Positions 55,932 through 64,000 of a stretch of 64,000 bases of DNA are shown in pieces. A program made the position numbers and the translations under genes. Position 1 is the stretch's first letter; every line of letters begins with the position of its first letter. This DNA is from Afipia sp. (GTDB lineage: Bacteria > Pseudomonadota > Alphaproteobacteria > Rhizobiales > Xanthobacteraceae), in the NCBI GenBank assembly GCA_017308595.1, contig JAFKER010000013.1:108770-172769 (forward strand), written 5' to 3'. Under the pieces are notes generated by a model. It saw only the letters and a program-made list of their open reading frames with translations. It did no database searches and was not told the origin of the DNA.

Positions 55932-56762
55932 TCAAATATCGATTGATAGCCCTTCCCTCGCGACCACCGTTCCGGGGCGCGCCTTTGCCGCAGCAGCCGC
56001 AATACGGTCCATCTCGTCGTCATCATGTTCGGGATCATGGTGAAACAGAAACAGCTTCCCCACCCCTGCCTCGTTGGCAAGGCGGACGGCCTGTTGCCAG
56101 CTTGAATGTCCCCAACCGACATGTTCGGGCAATTCTTCGTCCGTATATGTCGTATCGATGATGACAATGGATGCATCGCGGGCGAGTTCCAGCAAGGCGG
56201 GGTCCACGGCATCCGCGTTGAGTTCGGTATCGGTGATGTAAGCCATGGCGCGGCCGCCATATTCGACACGGTATCCGGTCGCGCCACCGGGATGATTGAG
56301 CGGCGTTGTCATGACCTGAATACCTGGCCGCGGTGTCAAAACGGCTCCGGCTTCGAAGTCATTAAACTCGATCTTGCCCTGCGCCGCTTCGATCTCGATC
56401 GGGAACAGCGGATAGCTCATCAGCTTTCGGACGGTTTCCCGCACCCCGCCGGCTGCTTTCAAATTGCCGGCCCAGAGGCGAAGGTGGTTTCCCTTCACAA
56501 AGGCGGGCACGAAGAACGGCAAGCCGATCAGATGATCGATGTGACAGTGGCTCAAAAACAGATCGATGTCGGTCGGCCCGGCATCATCTGCCAGCGCAAG
56601 GCCCAGCGCGCGCAGTCCAGACCCGGCGTCGAAGACGAGCCGATGATCTCCGCATCGTACTTCGACACACGACGTATTCCCGCCGTAGCGTACGGTATTG
56701 GGACCAGGACATGGAATGCTCCCGCGAACACCCCAGAACCGCACAGACATTGTGGCCGGCAT
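55932..56762 (-). CDS. MBL-fold metallo-hydrolase, RNase Z/cNMP phosphodiesterase-like
   Basis: A protein of about 276 residues. The zinc motif FLSHCHIDHLIGLPFF is HxHxDH. SVRFWGVRGSIPCPGPNTVR and YGGNTSCVEVRC form the N-terminal strands, TPLNHPGGATGYRV and AYITDTEL the later ligands, and FLFHHDPEHDDDEMD the final His. This is the RNase Z-like branch that also includes bacterial class II/III-like cyclic phosphodiesterases, so a cAMP-degrading role is possible. Its place between the cyclase and the cNMP-binding protein supports that. The start may be ATG 56762, ATG 56750 or GTG 56786. Confidence 0.83.
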   Translation of the reverse strand: MPATMSVRFWGVRGSIPCPGPNTVRYGGNTSCVEVRCGDHRLVFDAGSGLRALGLALADDAGPTDIDLFLSHCHIDHLIGLPFFVPAFVKGNHLRLWAGNLKAAGGVRETVRKLMSYPLFPIEIEAAQGKIEFNDFEAGAVLTPRPGIQVMTTPLNHPGGATGYRVEYGGRAMAYITDTELNADAVDPALLELARDASIVIIDTTYTDEELPEHVGWGHSSWQQAVRLANEAGVGKLFLFHHDPEHDDDEMDRIAAAAAKARPGTVVAREGLSIDI

Positions 56763-56896
56763 GAAAAAACTCAATGAATCTTTCACAAGAATGGCATGCG
56801 CCGGTCATCTCCACCAACATCATCCGTCCAGCGACCATCAAAAAAATGGCTTGCCAGAAAGCTGTGTCGGCGATAGCTGCGGCGGCCCTCCTCGCT

Positions 56897-59149
56897 CTAT
56901 TTGGTTGTCAGTGCAACGACGCCGTCCCAATCATCGGGCGGCGGCGTTTTGCGGAACGTTTCGATACGGTCTGAATAGAGGTCGTAAAGCGCGCTGAACT
57001 CCTTCGCTTCATCGGCAATCCGGCTTTTTGCAATTGCAGCGAGCGCGCTGTCCCAGTCACGGCTGCGATAACAGGCCAGCATTTCGATGCAGAGGTTGCG
57101 GATTCGCTGAAACCGCCCCGACTGGGCAACGTCCTCCCGCCCGACGATGGCGTAAATCACCTCCGGCTCCTTCTTGCCCTTCACGGTGATGAAGTCGATT
57201 TCAAGAATGGCGAACTTGTCCTTTGCCGCGATTGCAGTGGCTGATCCGGCAATGATCGGAACGCCGTAGGATTTCGACTGTCCCTCGAGGCGCGAGGCGA
57301 GATTCACGGCGTCGCCCAGTACCGAATAATCGAACCGCAGATTCGACCCCATGTTACCGACGACGCACGTTCCCGTATTTAATCCGATCCCCACCTTCAT
57401 GGGAATGAACGGCTTGCCGGTTTCATTCGCTTCCTTTTCGCGCTCGACATTCAGGGTCTCGATTCGATCGATCATGTCCAGGGCAGCATTGCAGGCATTG
57501 ATCTGATGCTCCTGATCGCTGAGCGGTGCATTCCAGAACGCCATGATCGCATCGCCCATATACTTGTCGATCGTGCCCTTGCGGTCGAGGATCGCATTGG
57601 TGAGCGGGGTCAGAAACCGGTTCATCAGCGAGGTCAAACCCTGCGGATCGCTCTTGAATGACTCGGAGATGGTGGTGAAACCGCGCACATCGCTGAACAT
57701 GATGGTCATGTTCCGCTCCTCGCCGCCGAGTACCAGCTTTTCCGGCGACTGCGCCAGTTGTTCGACGAGCGCCGGCGATAGGTATTGACCGAAAGCGGAG
57801 CGAATGCGGCGGCGCTGCGCCTGTTCACGGAAATAGCTGCTGAACACCAGCACGAGATAAATCGACGTGCTTGCGAGCAGCGGAAACGTGAAATCGATCA
57901 GCAGGCGGTGCTCGATGAAGAAATACCAGGATGTCGCGACCATGATCGCGACGATCACCGCCCCGAACAGCAGCAGCATGATTGCGCTCAGGATTGGTGC
58001 GAGCCAGATAATCGCGATGCCGAACAGGATCGCGGCAAGGATTTCGGCACCCACCGCATAATTGGGCTGCGACAAGACAGAGCGTGTCAGTGCCGCCTCC
58101 AGCACCTGCGCATGAACCTCCACTCCCGGCATCACCGGATCGAGCGGGGTTGTCTTGACGTCGAGCAACCCGACTGCGGAGGTGCCGACCAGCATCAGCT
58201 TGCGCGAAATCTGCTCAGGACCAACCTTGCCGTCCAGCACATCGGCTGCCGAGACGTAACGAGCCGCATCGTGTTTGGCGAAGTGCACCCAAAGCTGCCC
58301 GTTGCGGTCGGTCGGAATTTCAAATCCCGGCACGGCGACGCTCTTCACGCCCGCTTCGTCAGATTTGATCAGGATGGTATCGGACTTGGTAACGATGCGC
58401 AGCATCTCGAATGTCAGCGAGGGCATCAGGTCGCCCTGGGCTTGCATGATCATCGGAACACGGCGGACGATGCCATCGCGTTCGGTGCGAATAGTGAACA
58501 GCCCGCGCCCGGGCGCCGCCTCCTCAAGGATCGGGATATTCCGGAGCAGGCCCGGAAACTGAAGGAGGAAAGGCTTTGGATCACTGCCCAACGTCGCCAG
58601 GCCGGTCAACGGCAGTTTCAGGTCCGGCTGCGGAACGAACTTCGGCAGACCGGATTCGCCGAGTACCACGGGTGACTTCCGCAGCACACTGGCGAACACC
58701 TCGTCATTGCTCGGCAAGGCCCTGAGCTTCTCTCTGCTGACCTCGTCCAGATCGCGGAACGTGTTCGCCGCATTGCCGGGCGACAGCCGGTCCTGCTCTG
58801 CAAACACGATATCGAATGCGATCGCTGCCGCACCAAGTTCGGTCAGGCGCTGGACCAGGTCGGCGACGCGCGTGCGCGGCCATGGCCACTGGCCGAACCT
58901 CGCAAGGCTCTTCTCATCGATGTCGATGATGACCACAGGTCTTTGCGTGATCTTCCGTGGATGCAGGATCTGATAGCCATCGAATGTCCGGACGCGTAAC
59001 TCCTCAAGCGGAAATGGATCCGCGATCCGCAAACCGATCATCCCGGCAAGCAGCAGGAAACATAGCAGCCGGGCATATCCGAACATGCGCGCATAACGCC
59101 GAAGCCGCGCAAGGAAGCGGACCACCGATCTCAGAATCGCATGCAGCAT
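56897..59149 (-). CDS. CHASE2-domain class III adenylate cyclase
   Basis: A 750-residue membrane cyclase. An N-terminal anchor (about 25-45) is followed by the extracytoplasmic CHASE2 domain (about 50-340; VVIIDIDEKSLARFGQWPWP). Three membrane spans lie near 365-440, and a class III catalytic domain spans about 475-660. The metal Asp residues are in FSDVRGFT and MGDAIMAFW, the adenine-specifying Lys in TIDKYMGD and Asp in FDYSVLGD, and the catalytic Asn/Arg in AVNLASRLEG. It therefore should make cAMP in response to an extracellular or envelope signal. A short helical tail follows. It starts 18 bp after the HlyD gene and is probably cotranscribed with the exporter. Confidence 0.93.
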   Translation of the reverse strand: MLHAILRSVVRFLARLRRYARMFGYARLLCFLLLAGMIGLRIADPFPLEELRVRTFDGYQILHPRKITQRPVVIIDIDEKSLARFGQWPWPRTRVADLVQRLTELGAAAIAFDIVFAEQDRLSPGNAANTFRDLDEVSREKLRALPSNDEVFASVLRKSPVVLGESGLPKFVPQPDLKLPLTGLATLGSDPKPFLLQFPGLLRNIPILEEAAPGRGLFTIRTERDGIVRRVPMIMQAQGDLMPSLTFEMLRIVTKSDTILIKSDEAGVKSVAVPGFEIPTDRNGQLWVHFAKHDAARYVSAADVLDGKVGPEQISRKLMLVGTSAVGLLDVKTTPLDPVMPGVEVHAQVLEAALTRSVLSQPNYAVGAEILAAILFGIAIIWLAPILSAIMLLLFGAVIVAIMVATSWYFFIEHRLLIDFTFPLLASTSIYLVLVFSSYFREQAQRRRIRSAFGQYLSPALVEQLAQSPEKLVLGGEERNMTIMFSDVRGFTTISESFKSDPQGLTSLMNRFLTPLTNAILDRKGTIDKYMGDAIMAFWNAPLSDQEHQINACNAALDMIDRIETLNVEREKEANETGKPFIPMKVGIGLNTGTCVVGNMGSNLRFDYSVLGDAVNLASRLEGQSKSYGVPIIAGSATAIAAKDKFAILEIDFITVKGKKEPEVIYAIVGREDVAQSGRFQRIRNLCIEMLACYRSRDWDSALAAIAKSRIADEAKEFSALYDLYSDRIETFRKTPPPDDWDGVVALTTK

Positions 59150-59167
59150 GTTGTCAGCCGGAACCTG

Positions 59168-60565
59168 TCATTTCTCGCGGAATGCACGCATGAGCTGATC
59201 ACTCAGCGGCTTCGCAAGATACGATATCATGGTGCGCTCCCCGGTTTGTACAAAAGCCTCGACCGGCATACCGGGAATAAGCTTGACGTCGCCAAGCCGC
59301 GCGACCTCCTCCGGCGGGAGCGAAACACGGATGGTGTAGTAGCTCTGGCCTGTGCGCTGGTCGACGGTGGTATCGGGGGAAATGCGGCTGATCGTTCCGT
59401 TCAATTCCGGCGTAGTGCGCTGATTGAACGCCGAAAGCCGCAGCAGCGTCTTTTGCCCGATCCTGAGCTGATCGATGTCCTGCGGATTGACCTTGGCTTC
59501 AACCGACAGATTGTCGGATTCCGGCACGATCAGCATGATTGCATCGCCTGCGGTGATAACGCCGCCCACTGTATGAACCGTTGATTGCAACACCATGCCG
59601 TTCTGCGGGGCGCGAATATCGATGCGGCGGAGTTGATCCTCCGCAGTCACCTTGCGCTCGACGAATTCACCGATCTTGTCGTTGATCTCGCGCATTTCCT
59701 TGGAGACTTCGCTCGAAAGATCCTTGTCGATCTGAATGATCTGCAGTTCGATCTCCGTAATCTTGCCCTTGGCCTGCGCCTTTTGCGCGACAAACTGCGC
59801 GCGGTCCCCGTCGAGACGCGCCGCGTCGCGTTCAAGAACCGTCAGGCGCGAAATCTGGACGAGGTTCTTGGCATACAGATCGCGGACGCCGACCAGCTCT
59901 TTCTGGATCAGTTCGATCTCACGTGACTTGGCATTCTCCTGTGCCTCGAGGCCGCCGATCTCCTCCTTGAGCTGCGCGATACGTTCCTTGAGCTGTGCCT
60001 TCTGGTTGACGCGGCCGGATGAGCGAACCTGAAACAGCTTGACCTCGTTGCCAATCAGCGAACGGACTTCCGGATCGGAGAAATAATCCATCAGCTCAGG
60101 CGGAAACGTGATCCGGTCCAGGCCTTCTTGTTCGGCGAGCAACCGTGCACGGCGAGCCAGCAGACCGTTCAGGCCCTTGGTCACAATGGCGAGGCTTGCC
60201 TTGGTCACCGTGTCGTCGAGCCGCACAACGATGTCGCCGGCCTTGACGCGGTCGCCGTCGCGCGCCCGGACCTCGCCGACCACGCCGCCGGTCGGATGCT
60301 GGACCTTCTTGACGTTGGAATCGACCACGATGGAGCCCGGTGCAATCAGCGCTCCCGAAATTTGCGCGGTCGAAGCCCACCCGCCGATGCCACACGTCAG
60401 CAGCGTGACCACCACGAGACCGACGATCAGATGGAAACGGATCGACCTGCGCGAACCCGGCTGATCCAGGCTCTTGAAAATCGAGATACGCTCCAGTGGC
60501 GAAAACAGGGCATTCAGGATGCCGCGAATGGTGCCTTCGGTTCCGGCGAGGGTCGGCTTTTTCAT
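59168..60565 (-). CDS. HlyD-family type I secretion adaptor
   Basis: A 465-residue membrane-fusion protein. A cytoplasmic N-terminus and one membrane span (about 47-67, LIVGLVVVTLLTCGIGGWAS) precede the periplasmic part. That part has a lipoyl-like half-motif, a long coiled coil (about 150-310) and the C-terminal HlyD signature PGMPVEAFVQTGERT. The adaptor links the ABC exporter with an outer-membrane TolC. ATG 60565 overlaps the exporter gene by 4 bp, as in most T1SS operons. Confidence 0.94.
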   Translation of the reverse strand: MKKPTLAGTEGTIRGILNALFSPLERISIFKSLDQPGSRRSIRFHLIVGLVVVTLLTCGIGGWASTAQISGALIAPGSIVVDSNVKKVQHPTGGVVGEVRARDGDRVKAGDIVVRLDDTVTKASLAIVTKGLNGLLARRARLLAEQEGLDRITFPPELMDYFSDPEVRSLIGNEVKLFQVRSSGRVNQKAQLKERIAQLKEEIGGLEAQENAKSREIELIQKELVGVRDLYAKNLVQISRLTVLERDAARLDGDRAQFVAQKAQAKGKITEIELQIIQIDKDLSSEVSKEMREINDKIGEFVERKVTAEDQLRRIDIRAPQNGMVLQSTVHTVGGVITAGDAIMLIVPESDNLSVEAKVNPQDIDQLRIGQKTLLRLSAFNQRTTPELNGTISRISPDTTVDQRTGQSYYTIRVSLPPEEVARLGDVKLIPGMPVEAFVQTGERTMISYLAKPLSDQLMRAFREK

Positions 60566-62325
60566 GACGGCGCTCCACCCTTGTCCGACACGATCTTGAT
60601 GGCGGGCGGCGCAGAGACCGGGCGCTGCAGCACCTGTCCAAGCACGGCCTCTTTCGGTCCGAAAGCCTGGGCACGACCGTCTTTCATCACCAGAATAAGA
60701 TCCACGCTCTCAATGCCAATCGGACGATGCGCCACCACAACCACGACGCCCCCTCGGGCACGGACGGCGAGAATAGCCTTGTTCAGAGCAACATCGCCTT
60801 CGCTATCGAGATTGGAGTTCGGCTCGTCGAGCACCACGAGAAACGGATTGCCGTAGAGCGCTCGCGCCAGCGCAATGCGCTGAGCCTGCCCAGCCGACAG
60901 CACGCTGCCCTGATCGCCGATCTGGGTGTCGTAACCGTCCTTCATGCCGATAATCAGGTCGTGGACGCGGGCGTCACGCGCGGCGGCAATGATGCTCTCG
61001 GGCGAAGCGTCATCCTCGAAGCGCGAAATGTTCTGCGCAATGGTTCCGGCAAAGAGTTCGACATCCTGCGGCAGGTAGCCGATATGGCGGCCGAGAATTT
61101 CCGGCGACCACTGGTCGAGTGCGGCACCATCGAGCCGAACTTTGCCGCGCACCGGCTGCCAGACGCCCACCAAAGCGCGCACCAGCGACGACTTGCCTGA
61201 GCCGCTGGGACCGATGACGCCGACGGCCTGTCCTGCCTCAAGGGCGAAAGTGATATCCTGTGCCACCACCTTCTGTTCGCCGGGCGGGCTGATGCTGAGC
61301 GTCTCGACCGAAAGCTTGCCCGCCGGTGGCTCCAGCAATGTCGGCGCTGCTTGCTCCGGCAACATCCCCAGCAATCGATTGAGGCGATGCCAGCTCTGCC
61401 GGGCAGCCACAAAGCCCTTCCAGTGTGCGATGGCGAGATCGACCGGCGCCAGCGCCCGCGCGCTGAGAATTGACCCGGCGATAATGATGCCCGCGGTCGC
61501 CTGCTGGTTGATGACAAGATACGCGCCGACGCCAAGCACGGCAGACTGCAGCATCATGCGCATCACCTTGGCGATGGCGCCGAGACCGCCTGCGACATCG
61601 CTCGCCCGCTGGTTCGTGGCGAGATAGTCGCGGTTCGACTCTTCCCAGCGCTTGCCGACGCGGCCGGCCATCCCCATGGCTGCCAGAACTTCGGCATTAC
61701 GGCGGCCAGCAAGAGCCAAATCCTGACGCCGCATGGCCAGCGCCGTCGAGCGTTTCATCGGCTCATGGGTCAGGTATTCGGTCAGGACAGTCAAAGCGAT
61801 CAAAAGCGCCGCGCCAACCAACGCAGTCACGCCAATCAGCGGATGGAACGCAAAGCAGATCGCGAGATAGAGTGGTAGCCATGGCAGGTCGAACAAAGCG
61901 CCCGGCCCCATCCCGGAGAGAAACGAGCGGACATTGTCCAGATCGCGCAGCGGTTGAATCCCCTCGCTGCGGTTCCCTGCGAACAGCGGCATCCGCACAA
62001 CCACGTCATACACGCGGCGGCTCAGCATTTCGTCCAGCGTCGAGCCAATCCGGATCAGGATGCGGCCGCGTATCAGGTCGAGTATGCCCTGAACCATGTA
62101 AAGACCGCCCGCCAGCACGATCAGGCCCACCAGCGTCGGGATGCTCCGGCTCGGCAGCACGCGATCGTAAATCTCCAGCATGAAGAACGAGCCGGTCAGA
62201 TACAGAATGTTGATGACGCAGCTCATGACGCCGACACCGACAAAAGCGCTGCGGCAGGCGCGTAGCGCCGTGCCCAGTTCGGACTTGGGCGAAGGAGCGT
62301 GACTGGGTGTCTTGGCGGGCTGCAT
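60562..62325 (-). CDS. Type I secretion ABC transporter (PrtD-type permease/ATPase)
   Basis: A 587-residue exporter. Residues about 25-310 are the six-span membrane domain, with LYLTGSFFMLEIYDRVLPSR as the first span and loop. The ATPase has Walker A GPSGSGKSS, signature LSAGQAQR and Walker B FLVVLDEPNSNLD. There is no N-terminal C39 peptidase or inactive C39-like domain, so the substrate is not leader-processed in the LapG/C39 way. It exports a protein with a C-terminal uncleaved signal, almost certainly the repeat protein next to it. The ATG at 62325 is 142 bp from that protein's stop. Confidence 0.94.
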   Translation of the reverse strand: MQPAKTPSHAPSPKSELGTALRACRSAFVGVGVMSCVINILYLTGSFFMLEIYDRVLPSRSIPTLVGLIVLAGGLYMVQGILDLIRGRILIRIGSTLDEMLSRRVYDVVVRMPLFAGNRSEGIQPLRDLDNVRSFLSGMGPGALFDLPWLPLYLAICFAFHPLIGVTALVGAALLIALTVLTEYLTHEPMKRSTALAMRRQDLALAGRRNAEVLAAMGMAGRVGKRWEESNRDYLATNQRASDVAGGLGAIAKVMRMMLQSAVLGVGAYLVINQQATAGIIIAGSILSARALAPVDLAIAHWKGFVAARQSWHRLNRLLGMLPEQAAPTLLEPPAGKLSVETLSISPPGEQKVVAQDITFALEAGQAVGVIGPSGSGKSSLVRALVGVWQPVRGKVRLDGAALDQWSPEILGRHIGYLPQDVELFAGTIAQNISRFEDDASPESIIAAARDARVHDLIIGMKDGYDTQIGDQGSVLSAGQAQRIALARALYGNPFLVVLDEPNSNLDSEGDVALNKAILAVRARGGVVVVVAHRPIGIESVDLILVMKDGRAQAFGPKEAVLGQVLQRPVSAPPAIKIVSDKGGAPS

Positions 62326-62467
62326 CGATACCTGGCTTGCCGGCGGCGATCAGGGCAACAATTTGCGGGTCATGAGCGGACGATCCGGCAGGCGCATCAT
62401 GCCATGAGGCAGGCCGTCGTTGCAGCCGGAAACGTGATCGAAGTTAACGTTCCCGGCCCTCCCGGCC

Positions 62468-64000
62468 TCACGCATGGAGGATGAAATCGCTGGCTGTCAG
62501 CGAGGTTATGCCCTTCACCAGCACGGTATCGGTGGTGCCGTTGAGATGAAGCAGCGTGTCGCTGCCGCCGTTGGCGCTTTCAGCGGCTGTCGCAAGCCAG
62601 CTTACGATGGTGGCCGCTGTCGGACCGCCGGTGAGCATGTGAAGATCGATCTTGTCGTCGCCATGAGTAAAGTCCGTAATCTCGTCATGACCGGACGACG
62701 GCGCGAATACGAAGTTGTCATGGCCGGCGCCCCCCGTCATGACGTCGTTGCCGGTACTTGATAGAATCCAGTCCTTGCCCGCAGTGCCGTCCAGAGTCAC
62801 GCCGCCGGGTGCGAATTGCTTGAAAATAAAGTTCACCGTGTCGCTGCCGCCGTGGCCGTCGGTCACCGTCAGAGTGACCTTATCCGTCGGGGAAGCGTTG
62901 TCTGGCGTATAAACCGCGCCGCCGGTGAAGATGTCGCTGATCTCTGCAAACGTCCCCTGGACACCGGAACCTGCAAGCGGCTGCCCGTTGGCCGTCGAAA
63001 CCGTTCCATGATCGGCCGTCGCCGTCACGGTGAAAGTATCGGTTCCTGCGTCAACATCGGAGAGCGTGACGCCGAGAACCTTCGTCACACCGCCGCCGAG
63101 TTCGATGGGCGCGACGCTGTCAAAATTCATGACCGGAGCATCGTTCACGCCATTGATTGTTATCGTCTCGGTCTGATGAATTAACAGGCCCAGCGTATCC
63201 TTGACGTCGTAGGACACCTCGATAGTGGTGTGCTGCCCTGCTCCGAGATGATCGAACGAACTGTCGGTGGGGTCGATGCTCAGCGTGGAACCCGTCAGCG
63301 AAATCCCGCTTGGGGCCGTGCTGGACGCCGCTCCCGTACCGACCTTATAGGTCACATTGACGACCGACAGTATGTCGCCATCATCCACGTCAGCGGCTCC
63401 GGTCAGCAAGTTTCTGCTGAAAGCCGCATCGCCTTCATTCGCGGAATCCGTCAGCGGTCCGGCGACTGTCGGCGCGTCGTTGGTGCCATTGATGGTGATG
63501 GTCTCAGTCTGATGCACTAGCAGGCCGAGCAGATCCTTAACGTCGTAAGACACCTGGATCTTTGTGCTTTGCCCAAAAGCAAGATGATCGAACGAAGAAT
63601 GCGCGGGATCGATATTCAGTGTCGAGCCCGACAAGGAAATTCCTGCCGGGGGTACCCCTGATGCCGATCCGCCATCGACCGTATAGCTCACATTCGCGAC
63701 CGAAAGCGTATCGCCATCATCGACGTCAGACGCATGTGTCAGCAGGTTTCGGGTAAAAGCAGCATCGCCTTCATTCGCTGTGTCCGTCAGCGCAGCAGAC
63801 ACCGTCGGCGCATCGTTGGTCCCGGTAATTGTCCACGATACCGACGCTGCGGTCGGCACAGTGACGATTCCGTCGGTGACGCCATAATTTACGGTGACGA
63901 CGGTTGTTTGCCCTGCCGCCAAATGCTGATAAGCCGCGTTGCCCGGATCGAGCGTGAAAGTGTGGTGAACCGCATCGTAGGTGACACCGGCCGGCAGCGT
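62468..64000 (-). CDS. Large type I-secreted repeat protein/adhesin, C-terminal part (5' end outside window)
   Basis: The frame is open to the window edge, giving at least 511 residues of a longer protein. Two 112-residue cadherin-like/VCBS units follow each other at 63820-63149, each opening with TNDAPTV and closing with HQTETITING. A third, shorter domain begins VNDAPVM. The C-terminus has a single RTX-like turn (GTAGKDWILSSTGNDVMTGG) and the T1SS tail with DEITDFTHGDDKIDLHML. The last residues TSLTASDFILHA are the usual uncleaved export signal. It is the expected substrate of the exporter immediately downstream and probably a surface adhesin or S-layer-like protein. Confidence 0.9.
   Translation of the reverse strand, partial: TLPAGVTYDAVHHTFTLDPGNAAYQHLAAGQTTVVTVNYGVTDGIVTVPTAASVSWTITGTNDAPTVSAALTDTANEGDAAFTRNLLTHASDVDDGDTLSVANVSYTVDGGSASGVPPAGISLSGSTLNIDPAHSSFDHLAFGQSTKIQVSYDVKDLLGLLVHQTETITINGTNDAPTVAGPLTDSANEGDAAFSRNLLTGAADVDDGDILSVVNVTYKVGTGAASSTAPSGISLTGSTLSIDPTDSSFDHLGAGQHTTIEVSYDVKDTLGLLIHQTETITINGVNDAPVMNFDSVAPIELGGGVTKVLGVTLSDVDAGTDTFTVTATADHGTVSTANGQPLAGSGVQGTFAEISDIFTGGAVYTPDNASPTDKVTLTVTDGHGGSDTVNFIFKQFAPGGVTLDGTAGKDWILSSTGNDVMTGGAGHDNFVFAPSSGHDEITDFTHGDDKIDLHMLTGGPTAATIVSWLATAAESANGGSDTLLHLNGTTDTVLVKGITSLTASDFILHA
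63149..63820 (-). repeat. Two tandem 336-bp repeats coding cadherin-like domains
   Basis: The units 63485-63820 and 63149-63484 have identical length (336 bp, 112 codons) and no gap. Both encode EGDAAF(T/S)RNLLT, DVDDGD, ISL(S/T)GSTL, DPxxSSFDHL and VSYDVKD, with most differences conservative. Upstream sequence at the window edge (DPGNAAYQHLAAGQTT) resembles the DPxxSSFDHLxxGQ part of the unit, so further copies are likely outside. Confidence 0.85.

Noticed and set aside
56774-56974. A plus-strand frame with a lipoprotein-like ending (SAIAAAALLALFGCQC)
   Set aside because: It overlaps the 3' end of the cyclase gene and the 5' part of the MBL gene on the other strand and has no support beyond the hydrophobic run.
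1-64000. CRISPR arrays, insertion sequences, prophage genes
   Set aside because: None seen: no regular direct-repeat/spacer pattern, no transposase or integrase motifs.

Overview
The window is high-GC alphaproteobacterial chromosome, most likely from the Nitrobacteraceae (Bradyrhizobium/Rhodopseudomonas/Afipia/Nitrobacter group). The evidence is the gene order dusB-ntrB-ntrC-ntrY-ntrX-dat-hfq-hflX, the block pcm-like/tolC/popZ/valS, a Bradyrhizobium-type porin with two Omp25/31-type barrels, and small proteins of families typical of this group (DUF1272, DUF3551, DUF5413). Almost all of it reads as ordinary chromosomal core. No integrase, transposase, phage gene or CRISPR array was seen.

Layout. 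1-5.6 kb: the 3' part of an RND efflux pump, an SbmA/BacA-like ABC protein, a DTW-domain tRNA-modifying enzyme and a GST. 5.6-10.8 kb: envelope proteins (porin, two Omp25/31 barrels, two tiny membrane proteins) and tRNA-Asn/tRNA-Cys. 10.9-18.9 kb: pcm-like, tolC, popZ, valS, an MFS carrier and a VOC protein. 19-23 kb: 3-methyladenine glycosylase, lipA, a Coq10/RatA-like START protein, and cinA-ispDF on the opposite strand. 23.2-33.4 kb: the nitrogen-regulation and RNA-regulation run. 33.5-41.3 kb: succinate-semialdehyde dehydrogenase-like, mazG, queC plus a queuosine-precursor transporter, then a decayed stretch with an enoyl-CoA hydratase remnant and a headless GH13 alpha-glucosidase, then an acyl-CoA synthetase. 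41.3-48.1 kb: a minus-strand operon dac-tmk-holB-metG-tatD-MBL, split between holB and metG by two large hairpin repeats. 48-54 kb: epoxide hydrolase, RlpA, tRNA-Ser, and many small proteins including PilZ. 54-64 kb: a minus-strand run with a type I-secreted repeat protein (5' end outside the window), its ABC/HlyD exporter, a CHASE2 adenylate cyclase, an MBL hydrolase and a membrane cyclic-nucleotide-binding protein.

Points that stand out. (1) The 3' run puts a type I-secreted repeat protein next to genes that could make, degrade and sense cAMP. (2) Methionyl-tRNA synthetase carries a roughly 138-residue Lys/Ala-rich, histone H1-like N-terminal tail. (3) A tRNA-Ser-like gene has lost exactly its 7-nt anticodon loop. 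(4) A pair of REP-like hairpins shares an ACATTCGC core with a hairpin after tolC. (5) A perfect hairpin covers the Shine-Dalgarno sequence of a small gene near 50.8 kb. (6) cinA and the START-domain gene overlap tail to tail by 125 bp. All function calls rest on motif reading and gene order; no database search was run.
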